A stretch of DNA of 64,000 nucleotides from Kingella sp. (in: b-proteobacteria). Its GTDB lineage: Bacteria > Pseudomonadota > Gammaproteobacteria > Burkholderiales > Neisseriaceae. Of the stretch, positions 39,317-47,477 are shown piece after piece. The notes beneath the pieces are model-generated. The model ran no database searches and had not been told where the DNA came from. It saw only the letters and a list, made by a program, of their open reading frames with translations. Location of the stretch: NCBI RefSeq assembly GCF_030527935.1, contig NZ_JAUMZV010000005.1:14661-78660 (forward strand), written 5' to 3'. A program made the position numbers and the translations under genes. Position 1 is the first letter of the stretch. The number at the start of each line of letters is the position of its first letter.

Positions 39317-41023
39317 ATGCAACAGCAAAACCCATCCGAATTTAAACGTATGCTGGCGACCGCCGCTGTGGCGATTGTCTTTATGATGGCTTGGCAACAC
39401 TTCTTCCCCGCTGCCCAGCCGCAACCGCAGCAAGCCGCGCAGCAACAAACCGCCGCGCAGCCGAAAGCCGCCCCATTGGGCGCAACAGAGCCCGTGAGCG
39501 TGGAAACCGACACCGTTAAAGCCACGATAGACGAAAAATCAGGCGATTTGCGCGGCTTAATCCTGCAACACTACGATGCCACCCACGACACCGCCCAACG
39601 CTTCACCCTGCTGGCAGACGGCAAACCGCTCACCTACATCGTCCAATCCAACTTGGTGGATGCCAACGGCAACAATATTTTGGCGAACGCCAATTTTCAG
39701 GCTGCCGCCAAATCGCAAACGCTAAACGGCGACAAATTGGAAGTGCGCCTATCCGCCCCCGCGCAAAACGGCGTGCAAGTAGACAAGGTTTACACCTTTA
39801 CCAAGGGCAGCTATTTGGTGAACGTGCGCTTTGATGTGAAAAACACCAGCGGCCAAGCGGTGAAGCTCGGCACGTCGTACCAAGTCGTGCGCGACAACAG
39901 CAAGCCCGCAGGCGAAGGCTGGTTCACCAGCAGCTATGTTGGTCCAATTGTTTACACCCCCGATGCCGATGCCTTCCAAAAAGTGCAATTTGCCACTCTA
40001 GACAAAGACTTTGACGCAGGCAAAGACACCGCCGAATACCAACGCAAAGCATCAGGCGGCTATGTGGGCATGATTCAGCATTACTTCGTTTCCGCATGGA
40101 TTATGCAGCCTGAAAACGGCGCAAACCTGTGCACAGGCGGCGCGTGCACCATCGGCATCAAACGCCTGCCCAGCAACTTATACAGCGCAGGCGTAAACAC
40201 CGCCGTGGTGGACATCCCCGCAGGCGGCAGCAAAACTTTCGCCGCCAACCTATACGCCGGCCCGCAAGTAACCAGCATCCTGAAAACCATCGCCCCCAAA
40301 TTTGAACTCACCAAAGACTACGGGCGCGTGCATATTTTCGCTTCGCCGCTGTTTGCCTTGCTCAACTGGCTACACGGCATCATCGGCAACTGGGGCTGGG
40401 CAATCATCGTGCTGACCTTGATTGTAAAAACCATCCTGTTCCCGCTCAACCAAAAAGCCTACAAATCCATGGCAAAAATGCGCGCCGTGCAGCCCAAAAT
40501 GGACGCATTGAAGAAAAAATACCCCAACCCCGAAGACCGCATGGCGATGCAACAAGAGCTGATGAAGCTCTACCGCGATGAGAAAATCAACCCGCTGGGC
40601 GGCTGCTTGCCGATGCTGATTCAAATGCCGATTTTCATCGGGCTATATTGGATGATTTTCCTATCGGTGGAGCTGCGCCAAGCACCATGGATGGGCTGGA
40701 TTCACGACCTATCGCGCCCCGACCCATTCTATATTTTGCCGATTTTGATGGCGGCAACCATGTGGTTCCAAACCAAACTGAGCCCGCCACCCAGCGACCC
40801 CGCGCAGGCGCAAATGATGAAAATCATGCCGCTGATATTCTCCATCATGTTCTTCTTCTTCCCTGCCGCGCTGGTGCTGTATTATGTGGTGAACAACTTG
40901 CTCACCATCTCCCAGCAATGGCTGATTAACCGCCAAACCGCCAACGCTGCCACCGCAGGCGGTGCGCCCAAGGTGGAAGTGCTGGACAAAGAGCCAGCGA
41001 AAAAGGATAAAAAGAAAAAATAG
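39317..41023 (+). CDS. yidC: Membrane protein insertase YidC
   Basis: 568 residues. N-terminal membrane anchor (LATAAVAIVFMMAWQHFFP), a Gln/Ala-rich linker, the periplasmic P1 domain (about 65-330) and the five-segment insertase core starting FASPLFALLNWLHGIIGNWG and containing NPLGGCLPMLIQMPIFIGLY and the lysine-rich tail EPAKKDKKKK. It inserts and folds membrane proteins alone or with SecYEG. Two DUS lie inside the P1 domain (encoding NFQAAAK and MQPENGA), where the sequence is tolerant. Confidence 0.98.
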   Translation: MQQQNPSEFKRMLATAAVAIVFMMAWQHFFPAAQPQPQQAAQQQTAAQPKAAPLGATEPVSVETDTVKATIDEKSGDLRGLILQHYDATHDTAQRFTLLADGKPLTYIVQSNLVDANGNNILANANFQAAAKSQTLNGDKLEVRLSAPAQNGVQVDKVYTFTKGSYLVNVRFDVKNTSGQAVKLGTSYQVVRDNSKPAGEGWFTSSYVGPIVYTPDADAFQKVQFATLDKDFDAGKDTAEYQRKASGGYVGMIQHYFVSAWIMQPENGANLCTGGACTIGIKRLPSNLYSAGVNTAVVDIPAGGSKTFAANLYAGPQVTSILKTIAPKFELTKDYGRVHIFASPLFALLNWLHGIIGNWGWAIIVLTLIVKTILFPLNQKAYKSMAKMRAVQPKMDALKKKYPNPEDRMAMQQELMKLYRDEKINPLGGCLPMLIQMPIFIGLYWMIFLSVELRQAPWMGWIHDLSRPDPFYILPILMAATMWFQTKLSPPPSDPAQAQMMKIMPLIFSIMFFFFPAALVLYYVVNNLLTISQQWLINRQTANAATAGGAPKVEVLDKEPAKKDKKKK

Positions 41024-41033
41024 CGCGAATATG

Positions 41034-41073
41034 TTTTCAGGCTGCCTTATCGTGAACGATGGGCAGCCTGAAA
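41034..41073 (+). terminator. DUS-pair hairpin after yidC
   Basis: TTTTCAGGCTGCC faces GGGCAGCCTGAAA, 11 bases past the yidC stop. Confidence 0.6.
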
Positions 41074-41122
41074 TGTTTTGCGGGATGTGCATATAGGTTC
41101 TGACGGCATAGGCAGCCTGAAA

Positions 41123-41213
41123 ATGGAGTGGCGATGGCTCGCCGCCAAACTGCTTATCAAACATCGCATGACTGGTTTGCCAAGATGTCAGCGAGCCGCC
41201 GACGCTCCATCGG
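41123..41213. repeat. Inverted GGAG/TCGGCGGCTCGC repeat
   Basis: ATGGAGTGGCGATGGCTCGC (41123-41142) faces GCGAGCCGCCGACGCTCCAT (41191-41210), preceded by a DUS. Same motif family as 7379, 18258 and 27223. Confidence 0.65.
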
Positions 41214-41260
41214 TTACAGGTTTTGCAAAGGTTTCGGTCTGAAAACTTGGCGCAACCTGA

Positions 41261-41351
41261 GTAGGTCGGGCATTGATGCCCGACAAACGCCAATCTTTTT
41301 ATCTCATTTAACACGCTACAACAAAACGTCGGGCATCAATGCCCGACCTAC
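41261..41351. repeat. Inverted pair of GTAGGTCGGGCATTGATGCCCGAC palindromes
   Basis: Each arm is itself a palindrome (CGGGCATTGATGCCCG, 41267-41282; inverse copy within 41328-41351). A third copy is at 10222-10245. No gene between 41024 and 41372. Confidence 0.7.
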
Positions 41352-41372
41352 ACCCCCCATTTTCAGGCTGCC

Positions 41373-42017
41373 TTAATCCACACCATTCCCCCGTAAATAC
41401 GCCGCCATCGCCGCCGCGTCATCCAACACCACCGCGCCCGCCACCTGCATTTCGCGCCACGCTGTTGCCACCGTGTCCGCTGCGATGCCACGGCACGCCG
41501 CGCGGTTCACCAGCACTTGCCAATCGCCGCCGCGCAAAAGCTGCAACACCGTGGTTTTCACGCAATAATCCGTTGCCAAGCCGCCCACCAGCAGCACCGT
41601 TGCGCCCTTGTCGCGCAGCCATTCAATCAGGCCTGTGCTCAATTTTTCCGCCAAATCGTGATAACACGCGCCGTAGGGGTGCATATCGGGTTCAATGCCT
41701 TTCCACACGCAAAAATCGTAGGCGGTAATTGGCGGCAATTCGTCCAATAGTTCAAAACCTTGCGTGCCAACGATGGCGTGCGCCACCCAAGTTTCGCGCG
41801 CGTTGGGCAACTCTGTGCGGCGCAGTTGCTCGGCGTGGCTGGGGCAAATCCATTGCGCGGCGGGGCTGTGCGCGTCTTTGCTCATCACGCGAAGCTGGGC
41901 AAGCCGCGCTTGGGCGTTGAGTTCCGCTGCTATCCAATGCCCTTCGCGCACGGGCAATTCGGCGGGGCACAGCGGGGTGAAGGTTTTTTGCGCGTCAATG
42001 TCAAGGGAAACAATCAT
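41373..42017 (-). CDS. pncA: Nicotinamidase/isochorismatase-family hydrolase
   Basis: 214 residues. The isochorismatase-fold triad is visible: Asp in VSLDIDAQKTF (about 3-13), Lys in FCVWKGIEPDMHPY and Cys in VGGLATDYCVKTTVLQLL. The spacing and the metal-binding-type residues (SKDAHSP, with D-x-H) fit nicotinamidase, which deamidates nicotinamide to nicotinate for NAD salvage. Insertions relative to the E. coli enzyme (HAEQLRRTELPNARETWVAH) are common in this subgroup. AAGGGAAACAATC region around the ATG gives GGAA as a weak ribosome binding site upstream. Faces left. Confidence 0.85.
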   Translation of the reverse strand: MIVSLDIDAQKTFTPLCPAELPVREGHWIAAELNAQARLAQLRVMSKDAHSPAAQWICPSHAEQLRRTELPNARETWVAHAIVGTQGFELLDELPPITAYDFCVWKGIEPDMHPYGACYHDLAEKLSTGLIEWLRDKGATVLLVGGLATDYCVKTTVLQLLRGGDWQVLVNRAACRGIAADTVATAWREMQVAGAVVLDDAAAMAAYLRGNGVD

Positions 42018-42037
42018 GGCATTCCTTGCTGTTGATG

Positions 42038-42079
42038 GTTTTCAGGCTGCTTAAATCAGTGTGAACAGGCAGCCTGAAA
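42038..42079. repeat. Inverted DUS pair
   Basis: TTTTCAGGCTGCTTAA faces CAGGCAGCCTGAAAG between the nicotinamidase gene and a small lipoprotein gene; probably terminates the latter. Confidence 0.6.
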
Positions 42080-42090
42080 GCCATTTTGTG

Positions 42091-42222
42091 TTACACAAAT
42101 TCGGTCAAGTGTTCTGCGCTCACGCCTGTGGCGGGGTCTATGCCCAAATCGTCGCTGTCGCCCGATGACGCGCAGCCTGCCAACGCCAAACCCGTCAGCA
42201 TAATCAGTAACCATTTTTTCAT
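42091..42222 (-). CDS. Small lipoprotein (43 residues)
   Basis: Read leftwards from ATG 42222 (AAGGATAGCACT ahead): MKKWLLIMLTGLALAGCAS, a clear lipoprotein signal with lipobox LAGC (Cys 17), then SSGDSDDLGIDPATGVSAEH and LTEFV. Too short for most gene callers, but the start, lipobox and ribosome binding site are convincing. The mature part is only about 27 residues and acidic. Function unknown; probably outer-membrane anchored. Confidence 0.75.
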   Translation of the reverse strand: MKKWLLIMLTGLALAGCASSGDSDDLGIDPATGVSAEHLTEFV

Positions 42223-42377
42223 AGTGCTATCCTTGTGCGAAGTGAGAAAAGCCGCGATTGTAGCACAACACGGTTTTCAGGCTGCCTATGCCCGCGCTGC
42301 GCCCATCCGCCCAAGCAATCATTGCGCATCGCCCCTTGTTTTGCCACAATAACCCATCTCGTTAAGGCAGCCTGAAA

Positions 42378-43205
42378 ATGTACCGTGTATTCCTGTTGAT
42401 GACCGCCCTGCTCCTATCCGCCTGCGCCACCGAATGGCACGTTCGCCAGCACGAAAACGGCAAAGCCGCGCTGCGCCTGCAAAGCGTGCGCAACAGCACG
42501 CTGCCTGAAAATGGTTTAGTCTTCATCCAGCCCAGCGATTTGCGCGCGGGCGATATTTTGTTCTCCGCCGAAGGCAGCATCCGCTCGCTGGGCATTCGCG
42601 TATTCAGCAACGCCGCCGTGAGCCATTCGTTTATCTATTTGGGCGACGGCAACATCGCCGAAGCCGTGGGCAGCGGCACACGCATCCGCCCGCTCGCCGA
42701 CGCGCTCAAAGAAACCAATCTCACCGTTGCCTTTCGCCGCCCCGATTTAACCGATAACGACATCCAAGCCATCATCGCCTTTGCCGAAGAGAAAAACGGC
42801 AGCGGCTACAACCATCTGGGCATCGCGCTGCAAGCCCCGTTCTCCATCGCCCGCAACGCCTGCGAATTGCCCGTTATCCCCCGCGCCGTGCGCCATTTGT
42901 GCCTGAACGCGCTCGCCACCATCACCGTGCCATCGCTGGGCAACAAGCGGCTGTTTTGTTCGCAATTTGTGATAGAAGCCTTTAACCGCGCAGGCAAGCC
43001 GCTCACCACCGCGCGACCGCAATGGGTGGACCCATCCGACATCCTGCATCTGCGCGAAGATGACATCGCCACCATCGCCCCCGTTGCCAAGCTGCACTAC
43101 ATCGGGCATCTGCAATGCACGCCATCGCTGTGGAATGCCAGTTGCCAAGCGCAGTCCAAGCCATCCGCCCCGCCGCAGAATAGTTTTCAGGCTGCCCTAC
43201 CCTGA
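42378..43205 (+). CDS. YiiX/NlpC-P60-like lipoprotein (permuted papain fold)
   Basis: 275 residues. Lipoprotein signal LLMTALLLSACAT (Cys 16). The domain from about 50 has LRAGDILFSAEG, SNAAVSHSFIYLGDGNIAEAV (candidate catalytic His), EKNGSGYNHLG and KRLFCSQFVIEAFNRAG (candidate catalytic Cys), the circularly permuted NlpC/P60 arrangement of the YiiX/YaeF family. Likely an amidase or acyl hydrolase at the envelope; substrate unknown. The ATG directly follows a DUS (AAGGCAGCCTGAAA-ATG), and another DUS encodes the C-terminal SFQAALP. Confidence 0.82.
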   Translation: MYRVFLLMTALLLSACATEWHVRQHENGKAALRLQSVRNSTLPENGLVFIQPSDLRAGDILFSAEGSIRSLGIRVFSNAAVSHSFIYLGDGNIAEAVGSGTRIRPLADALKETNLTVAFRRPDLTDNDIQAIIAFAEEKNGSGYNHLGIALQAPFSIARNACELPVIPRAVRHLCLNALATITVPSLGNKRLFCSQFVIEAFNRAGKPLTTARPQWVDPSDILHLREDDIATIAPVAKLHYIGHLQCTPSLWNASCQAQSKPSAPPQNSFQAALP

Positions 43206-43316
43206 TGCAGCCTGAAACCCTTAAATACCCGCAATCCATAACGCAACCCTGTTGACCACACATTTGGCGACAAACCATCTCCTCCCCTTGCAGATTTCAG
43301 GCTGCCCCCAAAAACC

Positions 43317-43961
43317 ATGCCCAGCCCCAAACCCACCCTGCGCTATCTGCGCTACGGCTTCCTACTCAGCATCCTAAGCATTCTCGCCCTGCAAGCATGG
43401 TGCGCATGGCAAGTCTATCAATACGCCCACGCCCCTGCCGAGCTGCCCAAACACGCCGATGCCGCCGTAGTACTCGGCGCAGCCGCATGGGGTGACAAGC
43501 CATCGCCCGTGTTCCGCGAACGCATCAACCACGCCATCGCGCTGTATCAATCCGAGCGCGTAGAAAAACTCATCTTCACAGGCGGTACGCGCAAAGAAGG
43601 CTACCCCAGCGAAGGCGAAGTCGCCCGCAAATTCGCCATCAAACAAGGCATCCCCAGCCACGACATCATCTACGAAACCCGCTCCAAAGACACCTATCAA
43701 AACCTTGTCAACACCCGACTGCTGATGCAAAAACACAAGCTGCACCACGTCATCATCGTCAGCGACCCCTACCACATGGCGCGCGCCACCGCCATCGCCC
43801 AAGACCTTGGCATCCCCGCCATCCCATCGCCCACCCCCACCAGCCGCTACACCGAAGCATCCGAGCAAGCCCGCTGGAAATTCTTTATCCAAGAGAGCTA
43901 CTCGCTGTTTATCTATCGCCTGCTGCACGCAGGGCGCACCGTGTTGGATTGGGTAGATTAG
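43317..43961 (+). CDS. DUF218 (SanA/ElyC-like) membrane-anchored protein
   Basis: 214 residues. One N-terminal membrane segment (YGFLLSILSILALQAWCAW), then the DUF218 fold: ADAAVVLGAAAWGDKPSPVF, RINHAIALYQSERVEKLIFT, GGTRKEGYPSEGEVARKFA, ETRSKDTYQNLVNTRLLM, HHVIIVSDPYHMARATAIAQ. Relatives SanA and ElyC affect envelope barrier and lipid-carrier metabolism in E. coli. Domain most likely periplasmic. A DUS lies just upstream and another just after the stop. Confidence 0.88.
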   Translation: MPSPKPTLRYLRYGFLLSILSILALQAWCAWQVYQYAHAPAELPKHADAAVVLGAAAWGDKPSPVFRERINHAIALYQSERVEKLIFTGGTRKEGYPSEGEVARKFAIKQGIPSHDIIYETRSKDTYQNLVNTRLLMQKHKLHHVIIVSDPYHMARATAIAQDLGIPAIPSPTPTSRYTEASEQARWKFFIQESYSLFIYRLLHAGRTVLDWVD

Positions 43962-44053
43962 GCAGCCTGAAAACATCAAACCGGTTAGCATCATGCCAAA
44001 CGGTTTTTGCGGGATGGCTGGCGTTTCAGGCTGCCTGAATGTTGGCATCCAGA

Positions 44054-44124
44054 TATAGTCGTTTTACACAGTCTTATACAAGGCAGCGAGCCAACGCTGT
44101 ATAAGGCGGTGTGAAACGGCTATA
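44054..44124. mobile_element. Correia-like 71-bp palindromic element
   Basis: TATAGTCGTTTTACAC at the left and GTGTGAAACGGCTATA at the right are near-inverse (14 of 16), with a GCAGCGAGCCAACGCTG hairpin in the middle. TA ends and the ACAAGGC...CAACGC core recall shortened Correia (CREE) elements of Neisseria, though the termini differ. Confidence 0.6.
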
Positions 44125-44128
44125 CATT

Positions 44129-44305
44129 TGTTCCGGCAACGGTAGCGAGCACAAAGGCGCAGCCCATCATACGTTTGGCGTTGCCTGTTTTGAGAACAGC
44201 GTCAATCAAAAGTTTACCCGCTCCACCCGTCCGCAAACCAACGTCAAAGCCGAAAGGGTAATCCGAATGATTATGGAAATGTGGCACAACAAAAAAGCAG
44301 CCTGA
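44129..44305 (+). pseudogene. IS481-type transposase remnant
   Basis: About 58 codons reading GNGSEHKGAAHHTFGVACFE, then NQKFTRSTRPQTNVKAERVI and RMIMEMWHNKKAA. The DNGSE-like start and the KFTRP.RPQTNGKAERVIR..MEMWH block are the second and third catalytic parts of an IS481/IS3-type DDE integrase domain; Asp of DNGSE is missing (GNGSE). Both ends of the transposase are gone. The stop codon is provided by a DUS. It follows the Correia-like element directly. Confidence 0.85.
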
Positions 44306-44335
44306 AAACGGTATAAACCCATTTTCAGGCTGCCT
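44296..44335. terminator. DUS-pair hairpin
   Basis: AAGCAGCCTGAAAACGG faces TTTTCAGGCTGCCT, 15 bases past the leftward macA-like stop. Confidence 0.55.
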
Positions 44336-44349
44336 CAATCATGCCCACA

Positions 44350-45525
44350 TTATCGCGGTGGCCCTGCCATTTCTTTTTCCACCGCCGCCGCTTTCTCATC
44401 CGCCCCCATTTCCGACATCACCACCTTATCGCCCTCATTCAAGCCCGATTTCACTTCCGTATTCATGCTGTCTTTCAAGCCCGTTTGAATTTCCTTGTCC
44501 ACCGCCTGATTGTTCGCCCCCAGCACGCGCACAAATTTTTTGCCATCTTTGGTTTTAATCGCCACAGTCGGCACCACCAACACATTATCCACCGACGCAA
44601 TTTCCACCGTGTTTTGCGTGGTCATACCAATCGCCAGCTTGCCCTCGGGGTTGGGCACCGTCGCCCGCGCAAAGTAATAAATCGCGCTAGAAGTCGTGTC
44701 GGTAGATTTGCTGTATGAACCCTGCGACATTGTGGTCAAACCAGGGTCTACGCTGTCCAATTTCGCGCTAATCGGCGTATCAGGCTCAGACAAAATCGTA
44801 AAATTCACCGTTTGCCCCGCTTTCACCTTGGTCGCATCGCCCTCTGCAATTTGCATTTTGTTGGTCATGCTCGTCAAATCCGCAATCTGCACCACAGTAG
44901 GCGAAGTTTGGCTGGAATTGATGGTTTGCCCTTGCTCCACCACCAGCGAAACCACCGTGCCAGCCGAAGGCGCAGTAATCCGCGTGTAGCCTAAATTCTT
45001 TTCCGCCGTGTTAATCGCAATTTGCGTTTGGCGGATGGATGATTGCAACTCTTTGATTTTTGCGCGATTAGTTGCCAAGCTGTCTTCCGTGGCCTCAAAT
45101 TCCTCTTTGGAAACCGCATCCGCGCTGGCTAACGATTTATAACGGCTGTATTTGCGTTGCGCGATTTTCAACGCCACCTGCGCCGATTCCAACTGCGCCT
45201 GATAGGTTTGCAACTGCGCCTTGCGCGTGTTTACCTCGTTCACTTGGGTAACATCGTCAATTTCCGCAATCAAATCGCCTTCTTTCACAATATCGCCGAT
45301 TTTAACGTGCATCTTTTTGATTTGCCCCGACACCTGCGCGCCCACGTCCACCAAATTCGTTGCCGCAATCTCGCCCGTAGCCGACACCGTTTGCGCGATT
45401 TTGCCGCGCTTCACTTCTTCGGTGATGAAGCTGGCTTCATTTTTTGGCTGCATTTTTTGATAAGCAAACCAACCCAAGCCCCCCAATACCAGCAACGCGG
45501 CAAACCATTTAATCACTTTTTTCAT
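44350..45525 (-). CDS. macA: MacA-like periplasmic adaptor (membrane fusion protein)
   Basis: 391 residues. N-terminal anchor (VIKWFAALLVLGGLGWFAY), lipoyl-type halves (TVSATGEIAATNLVDVGAQV ... ITAPSAGTVVSLVVEQGQTI), a long alpha hairpin (about 100-170, RKAQLQTYQAQLESAQVALK) and a beta-barrel/C-terminal region (VLVVPTVAIKTKDGKKFVRV). The order matches MacA, partner of the MacB ABC transporter and TolC in export of macrolides or toxins. No macB follows: downstream lie only DUS, a transposase remnant and unrelated genes. Either macB is elsewhere or it was lost. Confidence 0.9.
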   Translation of the reverse strand: MKKVIKWFAALLVLGGLGWFAYQKMQPKNEASFITEEVKRGKIAQTVSATGEIAATNLVDVGAQVSGQIKKMHVKIGDIVKEGDLIAEIDDVTQVNEVNTRKAQLQTYQAQLESAQVALKIAQRKYSRYKSLASADAVSKEEFEATEDSLATNRAKIKELQSSIRQTQIAINTAEKNLGYTRITAPSAGTVVSLVVEQGQTINSSQTSPTVVQIADLTSMTNKMQIAEGDATKVKAGQTVNFTILSEPDTPISAKLDSVDPGLTTMSQGSYSKSTDTTSSAIYYFARATVPNPEGKLAIGMTTQNTVEIASVDNVLVVPTVAIKTKDGKKFVRVLGANNQAVDKEIQTGLKDSMNTEVKSGLNEGDKVVMSEMGADEKAAAVEKEMAGPPR

Positions 45526-45746
45526 AAAATTTTTGCGTGTAATAAAAAAGATAGCGCATCATAAAGGATAAACCGCCCAAATCCAAGCAGCCGCGCCTTT
45601 GCTGCAACAGCAAATATTTGAAAACAAGGCAAAATTGTTGGGCGCGTTTACACAAATTTTCAGGCAGCCTGAAAACGGTTTGTAATAAAATTACCAATAT
45701 AAACAAACAAATATTAACGAGTGTAAAAATTTTGCAAATAAATGCC

Positions 45747-45775
45747 TTGCGCAGCTTAAGGAAAACTGGTTTAAT
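45747..45775 (+). promoter_or_regulatory. Probable promoter for tRNA-Val/Asp
   Basis: TTGCGC (45747-45752), 17-base spacer, TTTAAT (45770-45775). Predicted start near 45782. Confidence 0.5.
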
Positions 45776-45800
45776 TCGCGCTTTCGCAACACAGCGATGC

Positions 45801-45876
45801 GGGTGATTAGCTCAGTTGGTAGAGCGTCTGCCTTACAAGCAGAATGTCGGCGGTTCGACTCCGTCATCACCCACCA
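45801..45876 (+). tRNA. tRNA-Val (anticodon TAC)
   Basis: 76 nt. Acceptor GGGTGAT / ATCACCC, D arm TAGCTCAGTTGGTAGAG, anticodon loop CTTACAA (TAC), T arm GGTTCGACTCC, encoded CCA. First of a two-tRNA unit. Confidence 0.97.
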
Positions 45877-45910
45877 GTTTTGGCAGGTGCTTTAACGGCA
45901 GTTGTCATGC

Positions 45911-45987
45911 GCGGTGGTAGCTCAGTTGGTTAGAGTACCGGCCTGTCACGCCGGTGGTCGCGGGTTCGAGCCCCGTCCACCGCGCCA
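45911..45987 (+). tRNA. tRNA-Asp (anticodon GTC)
   Basis: 77 nt. Acceptor GCGGTGG / CCACCGC, D arm TAGCTCAGTTGGTTAGAG, anticodon loop CTGTCAC (GTC), T arm GGGTTCGAGCCCC, encoded CCA. 34 bases after tRNA-Val; terminator at 46050. Confidence 0.97.
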
Positions 45988-46049
45988 AAAATTTCATCAA
46001 GTTTCATCATGTATCCTTTCGTAAATCCTTTGGTTTGATTTAAACCTGT

Positions 46050-46088
46050 ATAACTCTTTGGTCTCCTTTCCCAAAGAGTTATTTTTTT
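46050..46088 (+). terminator. Terminator of the tRNA-Val/Asp unit
   Basis: Perfect 12-bp stem ATAACTCTTTGG / CCAAAGAGTTAT, 9-base loop, followed by TTTTTT. Confidence 0.93.
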
Positions 46089-46242
46089 GCCTATAAGGCA
46101 GCCTGAAAACGCAATTATCTGTTTTATAAAAAATAAATAGCAAGACAACGCGCAGCCTAAGGCAGCCTGAAAGCTAAAATCTGCTTTCCCCCGTCTTTCA
46201 AAGCACATACAATCGCCTTTTTCTGATGGCTTACTCCAAACT

Positions 46243-47049
46243 ATGAGCGTCCCTTTTATAGAATTTCAAAACGTTGCTTTTGCCTATGGCGAGCGTCCGA
46301 TTTTGCAGAACGTGCGTTTTGCGGTGGAACAAGGGCGATTTGCCGCGATTATGGGCGGTTCGGGCAGCGGCAAAACCACGCTGATGCGCTTGATTACAGG
46401 GCAACTGCGCCCCAGCGCGGGCAAAATTTTGCTCAACGGGCGCGATTTGGGCGCGTTTTCGGCGCACGATTTAAACGAGCATCGCCGCCGCATGGGCGTG
46501 CTGTTTCAGCAGGGCGCGTTGTTTACCGATTTGAATGTGTTTGATAATTTGGCGTTTCCGATGCGCGAGCTCACGCGGCTGCCTGAAAGTGTGATACGCG
46601 ATTTGGTGTTGCTGAAATTGCACGCGGTGGGTTTGCGCGGCGTGGAAAAGCTGATGCCTGCGGAGCTATCGGGCGGCATGGCGCGGCGCGTGGCTCTGGC
46701 GCGAACCATTGCGTTAGACCCCGAATTGATGCTGTTTGACGAGCCGTTCACCGGGCTAGACCCAATTTCGCTGGGCGTGATTGCGCATTTAATTCATCGG
46801 GTTACCAAATCGCTGCGTTCCACCAGCATCATGGTTACGCACGATGTGGGGCATTCGTTGAACTTGGTTGACCAAATTATTTTCTTGGCGCACGGCGAAA
46901 TTGTGTTTTCAGGCAGCCCTGCCGAGATGGAAAACAGCGATTCGGATTGGGTGCGGCAGTTTGTGCGTGGCGAACCCAATGGGCCGGTGGCGTTTCGCTA
47001 TCCCGCGCCAACCAGTTTGCAGCAAGATTTGTGGGCGACGAAATCTTGA
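46243..47049 (+). CDS. mlaF: Phospholipid ABC transporter ATPase MlaF
   Basis: 268 residues. Walker A GGSGSGKTT (about 36-44), Q-loop VLFQQGALFTDL, signature ELSGGMARRVALAR, Walker B LMLFDEPFTGLDP and switch His in VTHDVGHSL. MlaF powers the MlaFEDB inner-membrane complex that moves phospholipids between the outer and inner membranes to keep outer-membrane asymmetry. First gene of the mla group; mlaE follows 1.2 kb later, after a DUS pair, a broken ORF and a membrane-protein gene. Confidence 0.96.
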   Translation: MSVPFIEFQNVAFAYGERPILQNVRFAVEQGRFAAIMGGSGSGKTTLMRLITGQLRPSAGKILLNGRDLGAFSAHDLNEHRRRMGVLFQQGALFTDLNVFDNLAFPMRELTRLPESVIRDLVLLKLHAVGLRGVEKLMPAELSGGMARRVALARTIALDPELMLFDEPFTGLDPISLGVIAHLIHRVTKSLRSTSIMVTHDVGHSLNLVDQIIFLAHGEIVFSGSPAEMENSDSDWVRQFVRGEPNGPVAFRYPAPTSLQQDLWATKS

Positions 47050-47064
47050 AAAAGTACCCACGCG

Positions 47065-47101
47065 TTTTCAGGCTGCCTTATTCGTTTTAGGCAGCCTGAA
47101 A
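47065..47101. terminator. DUS-pair hairpin after mlaF
   Basis: GTTTTCAGGCTGCCTTA faces TTAGGCAGCCTGAAAC, 16 bases past the mlaF stop; could separate mlaF transcription from the rest of the mla genes. Confidence 0.55.
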
Positions 47102-47124
47102 CCGAATTTTAAGAAAGGCAAACC

Positions 47125-47352
47125 ATGCCGGCTGCGCTGTATCACGAATGGCAAAGCTATCCGACCATTCTCAATTTTGCCGACTAATGCGCGTTGATGC
47201 GGCGGTTGCGGCAAGTGCCGTTAGCCGAAATCCAGCAGCAGCCTGCGCTGTTTGCGGCGGTGTTGCAGCATATTCAAATTTCGCATCAGGATAACGGGAT
47301 GTTTGAGTTGGGCGATGCGGATGCGCCGATGTTTGCCGAATTTGTGGCGTGA
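47125..47352 (+). pseudogene. Short ORF with an in-frame stop
   Basis: ATG 47125 after AAGAAAGGCAAACC reads MPAALYHEWQSYPTILNFAD, then TAA (47185-47187), then continues in the same frame CALMRRLRQVPLAEIQQQPA and on to DADAPMFAEFVA with a TGA at 47350-47352. A codon such as TAC mutated to TAA would explain it. About 75 residues if intact. I do not recognise the family. It sits between mlaF and the next membrane-protein gene. Confidence 0.55.
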
Positions 47353-47477
47353 GTGGATGGGTTATTGGTGTATAATCTTGATTTTTCACAATATACTGAT
47401 GGCTTGGCGGTGCGCTTTGCTATGATGGGCTGATTAAGCCGTTTCAGGCTGCCTGAACCATTGAAAGGAGTACGACC

